From DAOVXM01 sp963746255 (GTDB taxonomy: Bacteria > Chloroflexota > Anaerolineae > Anaerolineales > UBA4823), in the NCBI GenBank assembly GCA_963746255.1, contig CAVVAJ010000009.1, positions 496,001 through 560,000 of the forward strand: a DNA stretch of 64,000 nt, read 5' to 3'. Below are positions 1 to 12,900 of the stretch, one piece after another. Both the position numbers and the translations under genes were made by a program. Position 1 is the first letter of the stretch; each line of letters starts with the position of its first letter. The notes under the pieces are model-generated. The model was given only the letters and a program-made list of their open reading frames with translations. It was not told the DNA's origin and made no database searches.

Positions 1-355
1 CCGCGGGGCGAAAGTCGTCGCCCGCTCACTGCGCGATGCTGGCATGGAAGTGATTTACACCGGACTGCGGCAGACGCCTGAGATGATCGCTGAAGCTGCG
101 CTGCAGGAAGATGTTGATGTGATCGGTCTGTCGATCCTATCTGGCGCTCATATGGCTTTGGTGCCGCGTATTTTTGAATTGCTGAGCGCGAATCAGCAGG
201 ACCATGTAAAAGTTTTCATCGGCGGCATTGTCCCGGATGAAGATGTGGATGAACTCTTGGCGTTAGGGGTGAGTGGTGTCTACGGCCCTGGTACCCTAAC
301 CACAGACATCGTACGTGATATCCGGCAGGCATTTGCCGGGGAACGAACTCGCTAG
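1..355 (+). CDS. Methylmalonyl-CoA mutase small subunit, B12-binding domain (5' end outside window)
   Basis: The reading frame is open from base 2 and carries the residues that follow the cobalamin-binding motif in the C-terminal domain of methylmalonyl-CoA mutase (RGAKVVARSLRDAG, then TGLRQTPE). The ATG at 44 is therefore internal. The family interconverts methylmalonyl-CoA and succinyl-CoA; this domain holds the B12 cofactor, whose ligand His lies upstream of the window. The later GGIVPDEDVDELLALGV and the terminal GPGT are also typical. The meaB gene starts 6 bp after the stop. The large catalytic subunit is at 15575-17254, so the enzyme appears to be of the split two-gene type. Whether an upstream fused mutase exists cannot be seen. 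Confidence 0.9.
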   Translation, partial: RGAKVVARSLRDAGMEVIYTGLRQTPEMIAEAALQEDVDVIGLSILSGAHMALVPRIFELLSANQQDHVKVFIGGIVPDEDVDELLALGVSGVYGPGTLTTDIVRDIRQAFAGERTR

Positions 356-361
356 CTTTCT

Positions 362-1396
362 ATGAGTGCAGTAGAATCGCTTCTCAACGGAAACCGGCTG
401 GCACTTGCCCGCACCCTGACTCAGATTGAAAATAATACCCCAGAAGGACGCCGTGTGCTTGATGAACTCTTCCAGCACACCGGTCAAGCTCACCTAGTGG
501 GGGTGACGGGGGCACCCGGGACTGGGAAATCCTCCCTAGTAAATCAGCTTGCGCGTGTTTACCGTAATCCGCCGGATGGTTCAAAACCCCGGCGGGTTGC
601 TGTTGTGGCAGTTGACCCATCCAGTCCGTTTACCGGCGGGGCGATCCTCGGTGACCGTGTCCGTATGCGTGACTTGTCGGGTGACCCAGGCGTATTCATC
701 CGTTCAATGGCATCGCGCGGCTCGCTGGGCGGTTTAGCGGTTGCTACCTCAGGAATCGTACAGGCGCTCGATGCAGCTGGTTTCGAGTTGGTGATGATTG
801 AAACTGTGGGTGCTGGTCAAGCAGAGGTTGATATCGCCCGGTTGGCTCACACCACCGTGGTGGTAGAAGCACCGGGACTGGGGGATGATATCCAAGCGAT
901 AAAAGCAGGTATCCTGGAGATCGCGGATATCCTGGTGATCAATAAGGCTGACCGGTCCGGTGTTGAGAACGCTGAACGAGCGCTAAAATCTATGCTGCAG
1001 CTGGCAGACCCTGTCGAGCATGTTTTTCGAAACCAGGCTGCTCGCCACCAGCTTTTTCCCGAGCAGCAACCCGCAGTATCAGCAGATGCTGGTGAAGAAC
1101 GCATTTGGGAGATACCGCTCATCCGCACAATTGCGACAACAGGTGAGGGTGTAGATAAGTTGGGGTTATTGATCGACCAGCATCGCACAATTTTAAAAAG
1201 CGGAGGAGGTTGGTCCCAACGAGAAAAATACCGCCTGCAGTCCGAATTGGACTCATTAATCCAGGCAACCTTGGTCGAGCGCTGGCGGGATTCACTCCCT
1301 GAGGAAAGATATTTTTCAACCTTAGAACAGGTTGTTCGTCGCCAGGTGTCACCTTGGCAGGCGGTGAAATACTTATTGGATGGAGGCGAAGCATGA
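362..1396 (+). CDS. meaB: Methylmalonyl-CoA mutase chaperone GTPase MeaB (ArgK family)
   Basis: This is a 344-aa G3E GTPase. The P-loop GAPGTGKS is at residues 50-57, followed by VAVDPSSPFTGGAILGDRVRM, a family hallmark, then the MIETVGAGQ switch segment and the NKAD base-specificity motif. MeaB uses GTP hydrolysis to gate adenosylcobalamin loading and protect methylmalonyl-CoA mutase. It lies directly behind the B12-binding subunit, the usual partnership. Length matches the family. Its stop overlaps the start of the acetyltransferase in an ATGA arrangement, so the three genes are probably one operon. Confidence 0.95.
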   Translation: MSAVESLLNGNRLALARTLTQIENNTPEGRRVLDELFQHTGQAHLVGVTGAPGTGKSSLVNQLARVYRNPPDGSKPRRVAVVAVDPSSPFTGGAILGDRVRMRDLSGDPGVFIRSMASRGSLGGLAVATSGIVQALDAAGFELVMIETVGAGQAEVDIARLAHTTVVVEAPGLGDDIQAIKAGILEIADILVINKADRSGVENAERALKSMLQLADPVEHVFRNQAARHQLFPEQQPAVSADAGEERIWEIPLIRTIATTGEGVDKLGLLIDQHRTILKSGGGWSQREKYRLQSELDSLIQATLVERWRDSLPEERYFSTLEQVVRRQVSPWQAVKYLLDGGEA

Positions 1397-1938
1397 TCTA
1401 TGGCAAGCGACTGCGCTTGAGGGCGCCAGAACGTGAAGATATCCCTAGATTTACGCAGTGGTTAAATGATCCACAAGTGAGGGCCGGCTTGACGGTCTAT
1501 CTGCCATTATCGATCCGCAATGAGGAGCACTGGTTTGAAAATATGCTGGATGCCCCGGCGGCAGAGCAGCCCCTGGTGATTGAAGTTGAGGAAGGGAGCA
1601 CATGGCTGCCTATCGGCAATTGTGGGCTGCACAATATCGACTGGCGAAACCGTTCTGCGGAAGCGGGAATATTTATCGGCGAAGTAAACCGTTGGAACCA
1701 AGGGTATGGAACCGAGGCGATGCAGCTCCTGCTGATGCATGGGTTCGCGACGCTCAACCTCCACCGCATCGCATTGCGGGTGTATGAGAATAACCCGGGA
1801 GCTATCCGGTCTTACGAAAAAGCTGGCTTTACCTTGGAAGGTCGCCAGCGTCAGGCAGAGTTCCAGACTGGTAAATACTGGGATGTTATTTTAATGAGTG
1901 TTTTGCACTCCGAATGGGCTGCCAAGGAAGGTCACTAA
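1393..1938 (+). CDS. GNAT-family N-acetyltransferase (RimJ/RimL-like)
   Basis: This 181-aa protein resembles RimJ/RimL-type acetyltransferases: N-terminal RLRLRAPEREDIPRFTQWLND, a central region with EAGIFIGEVNRWNQGYGTEAM (acetyl-CoA pyrophosphate loop) and C-terminal RVYENNPGAIRSYEKAGF. The open frame begins at 1354. I chose the ATG at 1393 because GGAGG lies 7 bp before it and it gives a 4-bp overlap with the meaB stop. Substrate is unknown; ribosomal proteins, spermidine or antibiotics are all possible for this family. Translation is probably coupled to meaB. Confidence 0.88.
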   Translation: MIYGKRLRLRAPEREDIPRFTQWLNDPQVRAGLTVYLPLSIRNEEHWFENMLDAPAAEQPLVIEVEEGSTWLPIGNCGLHNIDWRNRSAEAGIFIGEVNRWNQGYGTEAMQLLLMHGFATLNLHRIALRVYENNPGAIRSYEKAGFTLEGRQRQAEFQTGKYWDVILMSVLHSEWAAKEGH

Positions 1939-1957
1939 TATTCGGGAGGAAATGCAT

Positions 1958-2950
1958 ATGCCACCACACCATACTTTCCGTGATGCCAACATCTACGGTG
2001 AGATCCAGTTATTTGCTGGCACCGGTTCACCGGAATTGGCCCAAGATATCGCCAGCTATCTAAACCTGCCGCTTAACGGGAGAGATGTTATACATTTTCC
2101 GAATGACAACCTGTTCATTAAGCTGCATAAGAGTGTACGCGGGCAGGATGTGTATGTAATTCAAACAACCAGCCCGCCGGTCCACCGCAACCTGATGGAA
2201 CTGCTGATCATGCTGCAAACCCTACGCTTGGATTCGGCCAGCCGGGTAACAGCGGTAATCCCGTACCTATGCTATGCCCGTTCGGATAAGAAGGATAACC
2301 CGCGCGTCCCAATTACTGCCCGATTGGTCGCTGATATGATTGAGATCGCCGGCGCCGATCGCTATATGACCCTTGACCTGCATGCTGGTCAGATCCAAGG
2401 GTTCTTCTCAATCCCTGGCGATGTGCTGACCGCATTCCACATCCTGACAGAGTATATCCAAAGCATATTGCCCCAAATGGATAATCCGGTCGTACTGGCA
2501 GCGGATTTGGGTTTCGCCAAGAAAGGCCGCAACTTTGCAGCCAGCATCAATGCCCCGATCGCCTTTATCGAAAAACGCCGCTCCGGCAGGGATGACCGAC
2601 CCGAGGCGCTAACCATGATCGGAGACGTCACTGATCGTGACGTGATCGTCGTGGATGACGAGATCGATACTGGCGGGTCCGTTTCCCAGGCCGTCAAGCT
2701 AGCCAAAGCTAGTGGCGCCCGCCGCATCTATATGATCAGCGTGCACCCGGTGCTATCAGGTGATGCGGTTAATCGCTTAGCTGCGCTGCCATTGACGGAA
2801 ATTATTACTACGAATACGATTCCCATCCCACCGGAGAAATACGCCCTCCTCAAAGATAAACTCACCGTTCTGTCTATCGCTCCATTACTGGCCGAAGTGA
2901 TCATCCGGGCCCATGAAGGCCGCAGCGTAGGCGAAATGTTTGACGAGTAA
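1958..2950 (+). CDS. prs: Ribose-phosphate pyrophosphokinase (PRPP synthetase)
   Basis: This 330-aa enzyme makes PRPP from ribose 5-phosphate and ATP for nucleotide, His and Trp synthesis. Visible landmarks are the N-terminal phosphoribosyltransferase fold (FAGTGSPELAQDIASYL), IPYLCYARSDKKDNPR, the metal-binding LDLHAGQIQGFF and the PRPP loop VVDDEIDTGGSV. The start at 1958 is favoured over 1952 because GGGAGGA then lies 7 bp upstream. The gene stops 4 bp before mutM, so the two are probably cotranscribed. The PRPP loop reads DDEIDTGG where many homologues have DDMIDTGG, which is a conservative variant. Confidence 0.94.
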   Translation: MPPHHTFRDANIYGEIQLFAGTGSPELAQDIASYLNLPLNGRDVIHFPNDNLFIKLHKSVRGQDVYVIQTTSPPVHRNLMELLIMLQTLRLDSASRVTAVIPYLCYARSDKKDNPRVPITARLVADMIEIAGADRYMTLDLHAGQIQGFFSIPGDVLTAFHILTEYIQSILPQMDNPVVLAADLGFAKKGRNFAASINAPIAFIEKRRSGRDDRPEALTMIGDVTDRDVIVVDDEIDTGGSVSQAVKLAKASGARRIYMISVHPVLSGDAVNRLAALPLTEIITTNTIPIPPEKYALLKDKLTVLSIAPLLAEVIIRAHEGRSVGEMFDE

Positions 2951-2954
2951 GCCA

Positions 2955-3779
2955 ATGCCAGAACTCCCAGAAGTCGAGACTATCGTCAAGCGGCTGATAT
3001 CCGGGAACTGCTCCCAACCCTCGCTGGTAAATCGCACGATTCAAAACTCTATCATTCTGTGGGCAAGAACTCTCGTCGAACCCGACCCGCCAGAATTTCA
3101 ACAGCGCATAATTGACCAGCAGGTAGTAGCGATTTATCGCCGCGGCAAGTATTTAGTATTTTCCCTTTCTGCCGATTATCTTATTATCCATCTCCGCATG
3201 AGTGGTGATATCTTGGTCGCAAACCAAATGGAGGTATTGGATCCTTATGCGCGTTTGGTGATTGATTTTGAGGGTGAACTGCGGATGACATTTCAAGACC
3301 CGCGTAAATTTGGACGGGTTTGGCTGGTGGCTGACAAGGAGAGCGTATTGGGTAAACTCGGACCGGAGCCAATGGACGAGAGGTTCACTGCCAGCGACTT
3401 TTACGACCGGCTGCAGATCTACCGGCGCCAGATAAAACCACTCCTCTTAGACCAGACTTTCCTTGCAGGAATGGGCAATATCTATACAGATGAGGCGCTA
3501 CATTTGGCGAAGATCCACCCGCTTACTCGATCGGATACGATTACCTTCGAACTGGTCCAAAACTTGTTCATCAGTATTCGGCGGGTGCTGAGGCAGGCGA
3601 TCGACCGGCACGGTACCAGCATCGATTGGATATACCGCGGTGGGGATTACCAGCATTTGCTGCGTGTGTATGGTCGCAGCGGATCACCATGTCCAGTCTG
3701 TGCGAGTCCAGTAGAACGTATCCGGGTCGGGCAGCGCGGGACACACTTTTGTCCAACATGCCAGCCAGGACCGGGTTGA
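2955..3779 (+). CDS. mutM: Formamidopyrimidine-DNA glycosylase (Fpg)
   Basis: This 274-aa base-excision repair enzyme removes 8-oxoguanine and ring-opened purines and cleaves the abasic site. The start is fixed by the mature N-terminus MPELPEVE, since Pro2 is the catalytic nucleophile and Glu3 is also catalytic; the longer frame from 2940 would bury it. Other landmarks are HLRMSG, FQDPRKFG, AGMGNIYTDEAL and a C-terminal four-cysteine zinc finger (CPVC...CPTC). It lies 4 bp after prs. Confidence 0.95.
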   Translation: MPELPEVETIVKRLISGNCSQPSLVNRTIQNSIILWARTLVEPDPPEFQQRIIDQQVVAIYRRGKYLVFSLSADYLIIHLRMSGDILVANQMEVLDPYARLVIDFEGELRMTFQDPRKFGRVWLVADKESVLGKLGPEPMDERFTASDFYDRLQIYRRQIKPLLLDQTFLAGMGNIYTDEALHLAKIHPLTRSDTITFELVQNLFISIRRVLRQAIDRHGTSIDWIYRGGDYQHLLRVYGRSGSPCPVCASPVERIRVGQRGTHFCPTCQPGPG

Positions 3780-3830
3780 TTTCGAACCATTCAATGGAAT
3801 TTTTGTGGTTGATTTATTAGGTGGTGTGAT

Positions 3831-4517
3831 ATGAACTCAATCGCTGTCCCGATAATAATGCTTATTCTTGGCGTGGGTATCGGTTTTGCCCTGGGATTGT
3901 TTGTAACGAGCTTGCGGGGTGAACAAGATGATAAGTCTGAGTCTATGATATCACCTCAGGATAACTATGAGGAGGTAGGTCGATTGTGGCAGGACGAGCG
4001 AGGGGAGTTATTAGTTAAAATGGATGGTAAAGTGATCGCGAGTCCGGCAGATTTAGACACCCAGCAGCGCCAGAGATTATCAAAGAGTATGAAGCAGCTC
4101 TGGTTGTGGGGAGGAGGGCAACCAGCGAGCACAGACCGCCAAGGAGCACAAGGTGTGCCGCTAGTAGATAGAGAATTGCCACTAAAATCTCCTGAACCGG
4201 ATGAATCTACCAAATCCGAAGGACGGCGTATCAACCCGTTTAATATTTTTGCCAATGCACTGCGGGCTGATATCCCCGAAATCCCGGAACAAAGTCCTAG
4301 CATCTCGGCACAGATCGATGAGATCCTGCAGGAAATGCTGGCTGGTACTACCCTTGAACAGCGCGGGATTCGCTTGATGGAACTTCAGGACCAGGGGGTA
4401 GTAGTAATGGTTGGGCTTGACAAGTATCCAGATATTGCTAGCGTTCCAGATGCGGATATCCGAACAGTGATCGACGCTGCTGTCAAGGAGTGGGAAAAAC
4501 GCAACTGGAAGGATTAG
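3831..4517 (+). CDS. Hypothetical membrane-anchored protein
   Basis: I do not recognise this 228-aa protein. One hydrophobic segment at about residues 7-27 should anchor it with the rest cytoplasmic. The remainder is polar: a short segment (WQDERGELLVKMDGK) that could be a small folded domain, a low-complexity linker, and a C-terminal helical part rich in Asp/Glu (IDEILQEMLAGTTLEQRGIRLMELQDQGVVVMVG). An AGGTGG ribosome-binding site precedes the ATG. It follows mutM by 51 bp and converges on add with 4 bp between stops. Confidence 0.75.
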   Translation: MNSIAVPIIMLILGVGIGFALGLFVTSLRGEQDDKSESMISPQDNYEEVGRLWQDERGELLVKMDGKVIASPADLDTQQRQRLSKSMKQLWLWGGGQPASTDRQGAQGVPLVDRELPLKSPEPDESTKSEGRRINPFNIFANALRADIPEIPEQSPSISAQIDEILQEMLAGTTLEQRGIRLMELQDQGVVVMVGLDKYPDIASVPDADIRTVIDAAVKEWEKRNWKD

Positions 4518-4521
4518 GGGA

Positions 4522-5586
4522 TTAATCTTCCTCAATACCGGCGGTTCTGATAAATTCAGACCGAATCTCGGCGGCTAAGGTCTCCTGTTCCGTATGTGGG
4601 ATAAATGCCGCACGCGCAGCTGCAACATTCATTTTACATAATTGTGAGTGGCTTATGCCAAAACCCTCGCATACGAGCTGGTATTCGTCGCTCAAATTGA
4701 TCTGCGAGATTCCAGGATCGTCGGTGTTAATCGTGATATTCAATCCGTGGGCTAACATTCGGGGGAGTGGGTGCGACTCCATGCTGGCAACTGCTCCAGA
4801 CTGGTAATTGCTGGTAGGACAGACTTCAAAGGCAGTGTTCTTCTCACGGGCAAGCGCAATTCCACGGGGCGACTCGAGAACGCGTATCCCATGGCCGATA
4901 CGGTCCGCTGCCAAATGCTCGAGCGCATAGCAGACATTATCACCGGATCCCCATTCACCAGCATGGATAGACAGATGTAAGCTAGATCGATGGGCATGCT
5001 GGAGGATTGATTTAAATGGTATGGGTGAGAAGTCAGCTTCATTACCTGCTAGATCGATACCGACGATTCCATCCCCGCATCGTTCAGACGCAAGGTGCGT
5101 TACTTCAGCGGCTTGGTCAACATCTTCGTGACGGTTAATGGTGGCGATTAGCTTGGTGGGAATATCGAATTCCCGTGCGGCTTCCGCCGCACTCTGCAGC
5201 ACCCAATCCATGACCGTGGCGAGATCAAAACCCTCTGCGCGGCTCAAGGCGATTGGGCTGAAGCGCAGTTCTAGATAACGTACATTATCTTCGGCTGCAT
5301 CTTCGATAGCTTCCCATGTGACACGCCGGATAATCTCTGGTGATCGATAGAGCTGTCTTAAGGGGGTGAACTTGGAGAGGAAATTGCTGAATGTGCGAGG
5401 ATCTTCGTCCTGAACCTGTACCAACTTGCTCAACTGAGTCCACAACGGCAAATTCAGGGCAGGGTCACTAGCAAGCTCCTGTATTGTCTCAAAGCGGAGT
5501 GAGCCTTCGAGATGCTGGTGAAGTTCAACTTTTGGGAGTCGTTTATAAAATTCACCTGTTTGTCTAAAATCTTCAGATATTGCCAT
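4522..5586 (-). CDS. add: Adenosine deaminase
   Basis: This 354-aa metal-dependent hydrolase should convert adenosine (or deoxyadenosine) to inosine in purine salvage. All family motifs are present: HxH zinc ligands at residues 23 and 25 within LHQHLEGSL, HAGEWGSGDN with a zinc-ligand His and nearby catalytic residues, DRIGHGIR, CPTSN, and the NTDDPGI loop with the last metal ligand. Related families (adenine deaminase, AMP deaminase-like) share the fold, so the substrate is inferred. The start lies 19 bp after the secA stop on the same strand, suggesting readthrough from secA. No strong Shine-Dalgarno is visible. Confidence 0.92.
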   Translation of the reverse strand: MAISEDFRQTGEFYKRLPKVELHQHLEGSLRFETIQELASDPALNLPLWTQLSKLVQVQDEDPRTFSNFLSKFTPLRQLYRSPEIIRRVTWEAIEDAAEDNVRYLELRFSPIALSRAEGFDLATVMDWVLQSAAEAAREFDIPTKLIATINRHEDVDQAAEVTHLASERCGDGIVGIDLAGNEADFSPIPFKSILQHAHRSSLHLSIHAGEWGSGDNVCYALEHLAADRIGHGIRVLESPRGIALAREKNTAFEVCPTSNYQSGAVASMESHPLPRMLAHGLNITINTDDPGISQINLSDEYQLVCEGFGISHSQLCKMNVAAARAAFIPHTEQETLAAEIRSEFIRTAGIEED

Positions 5587-5605
5587 AGTACAGCGTCAAT
5601 GAAAT

Positions 5606-9679
<4,074 letters not shown>

Positions 9680-9685
9680 AATTGT

Positions 9686-9705
9686 TCCTCAAGAAAGCGA
9701 TTATA
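9686..9705 (-). promoter_or_regulatory. Probable -10 element and ribosome-binding site of secA
   Basis: On the minus strand a perfect TATAAT (9700-9705) lies 20 bp before the secA ATG, followed by GAGG (9686-9689). No convincing -35 hexamer is seen 17 bp upstream, and the leader would be very short (about 14 nt). Confidence 0.4.
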
Positions 9706-9980
9706 GCATACCGGGATAAACGACTGATTAATAATAAGTGTGCTGAATCGCGTGTGCCAGAGTTTGGGGCAATGGCTTCGTGAGTTAGATTTCTTATGGG
9801 TAGAATGTTCAAATTCCTTGAGCGATAAATTTTTAAGTTATCCGTGGGTTTATTTTAACTTCAAGGTGCTATAATAATTTTGGGTGTTGGTTTTGATTAC
9901 CCAGTCAATCCAAATGCAATTAAATATGATCAATTAACCAGGCTTGGAGCAGCAGGAGTAGGTACAACGCGGGTCAACTT

Positions 9981-12900
9981 ATGTCTTTTGTCCATCTCCA
10001 CGTACACTCTGAATATTCACTTCTAGATGGTTACAGCGATATAAAGAAATTGGTCCAGCGCGCCCAAGAAATGGAAATGCCTGCACTGGCATTGACCGAC
10101 CATGGGACCATGTTCGGTGTAATAGATTTCTATAACTCAGCACTGAAAGCCGGTATAAAGCCAATCATTGGGATCGAATCCTATCTCTCTGCCCGAAATA
10201 TGCAGGACCGCGACCCTCAGTTTGATAAGCGCTCTTCCCATTTACTGCTGCTCGCTGAGAACCAAACTGGTTATCTGAACCTGCTTAAAATCGCAAGTGC
10301 TGCCCAGTTGGATGGTTTTTATTACCGCCCGCGTGTCGATCATGACTTCCTTGCCCGCCATGCCGAGGGCTTGATCTGTACGTCAGGATGCATGTCCGCT
10401 GAAGTCCCTCGCTTGCTGAAGAATGGGCAGATTGAGGCAGCTCGCAAGCAGCTCGATTGGTACTATGATGTTTTTGGCGCAGATAATTTCTTCTTAGAAC
10501 TGCAATCGCATGAAATCAACGAACTGGAGCAGATCAATAAACACTTACTTCAGCTTGGCCCTCGCTACGATGGTCATTTTGTGGCTACAAATGATGTGCA
10601 CTACGTTGATAAAGCGGATGCCCGTTTCCAAGATATCCTGTTGGCGATTCAAACTGGGTCGGTATTGAGCGATCCGAACCGCATGCGGATGACCGGCGAT
10701 TCTTATTACCTGCGCAGTCCGCAGGAAATGGCCACAATCTTTCAAGACATTCCTGATGCGATCAATAACACATTGCTGGTGGCTGAACGCTGCCAGGTTA
10801 ACCTAGGCTTCAAAGGGTATCGATTACCCAATTTTGAGGTCCCAGATGGGTACACTCCGCAGAAATATCTTCGAGAACTTTGCGATTCTGGCCTTGAACG
10901 ACGCTACGGGCAGCGAGTCTTGGAAGATGAGATTCAAAAGCGACTGAACTACGAGCTAGATATTATCCACAACATGGGATTCGACACTTATTTTCTCGTT
11001 GTGTGGGATTTGTGCCGTTATGCACGCGCCCGAGACATCTGGTACAACGCACGCGGCTCTGCCGCTGGCTCAATTGTTGCTTATTCGCTGGATATCACAC
11101 TCGTTGATCCAATTGAACACGGATTAATCTTTGAACGATTCTTGAATCCGGGCAGAATCTCTATGCCAGATATCGATTTAGATTTTCGCGATGACCGCCG
11201 GGCAGAGATGATGGAATATACTGCCAATAAATATGGGGATGATAAGGTCGCCCAAGTCATCACTTTTGGTACTTTGGGAGCGCGTGCCGCGATACGTGAT
11301 GTCGCGCGGGTGATGGATATCCCGCTGAATGAAGTAGATCGGGTGGCAAAATTGGTGCCCAATATCCCTGGCAAACCGGTCACAATCCTGGATACCTTGC
11401 GTGATGTCAGCGAGTTTAGACAGGTGTATGAGTCGACACCCTATATCCGCGACGTGATCGATACAGCTGCTAAAATGGAAGGGGTTGTCCGCAGTGCTGG
11501 CACACACGCCGCGGGAGTCATCATCACCGATAAACCCATCATTGAGTATATCCCTCTCCACCGGCCCACGGGAAGCTCCGCGGCTGACAGCCCAGTGAAG
11601 ACCGTCACCCAATTCTCAATGTCGATCCTGGATGAATTGGGTCTCCTGAAAGTTGATTTCCTAGGATTGGCCACCCTAACCATCATGGCACGCGCATGCG
11701 AGCTGATTCGAGAACGCCACGGTGTTGACCTGAATCTGGATAATATCCCAATTGATGATCCAGAGACATATGAATTACTCGGACGCGGCGACACCGCCGG
11801 TGTTTTTCAAGTCGAGGGATCAGGCATGCGACGTTGGTTAATTGAGATGAAGCCCACCGAGCTGGCACATGTGGTTGCCATGGTTGCATTGTTCAGACCT
11901 GGCCCGATGGATTTTATTCCCGATTACATTGCTCGAATGCACGGGGACCAACCTGTAACCTACCGCCATCCAGCATTAGAGCCCATCTTTAAAGAGACAT
12001 ATGGCTATCCAGTCTATCAAGAACAATTGATGTTCGCGGTTATGGATTTAGCAGGGTACTCAGCCCCAGAAGCTGATGATTTACGCAAAGCCGTTGCCAA
12101 AAAGATAAAATCGAAACTGGTCAAGCATAAAGCAAAATTCGTCAAAGGAGCCGTAAAGAACGGCATATCCGAATCGATCGCACAAGATATTTTTACTGAT
12201 TGGGAAGAGTTCGCCCGCTACGGTTTTAATAAAGCTCATGCAGCTGATTATGGCACAATCGCAGTCCAAACCGCCTACCTAAAAGCGCACTACTCCATCG
12301 AGTATATGACGGCCGTGCTTTCCGTCAACCAGAACGATACCAGCAAAGTTGCACTCTACGCTGCTGATTGCCGCCGTATGAGGATCACTGTTTCCCCTCC
12401 GGATATCAATGCGAGCGGTTGGGATTTCACTATTGAGGATCACCCAGATAGACCCTCACAGATCAGGTTTGGACTTGGAGCTGTTAAGAACGTGGGGCAT
12501 GCCCCTGTAGATGCCATCCTCGAAGGGCGTTTAGATCAGCCTTTCACAGATCTGAATGAATTTACCCATCGTGTCGACCTGCGACATGTAGGACGTCGCG
12601 CTCTAGAGAGTCTTATAAGGGTCGGAGCACTCGATAAATTTGGTCCCCGTCTTTCCCTCCTTGAAGGTATTGACCTAGTCATTTCGGTGAGTGCATCCCA
12701 TTTTCGCGCGAAAGATATGGGACAATTGAGCCTGTTTGGCGCTCAAGACGGTCTCGAAGACCAAATCATTTTACCTGCTACTTATACTGAGGTCAGCCAG
12801 CGCGAAATATTGAATTGGGAGCGTGAGCTGATCGGTCTATATGTATCTGACCACCCGCTTAATCCAGTTATTGATCAATTGACACAGGCAGTGACCCATT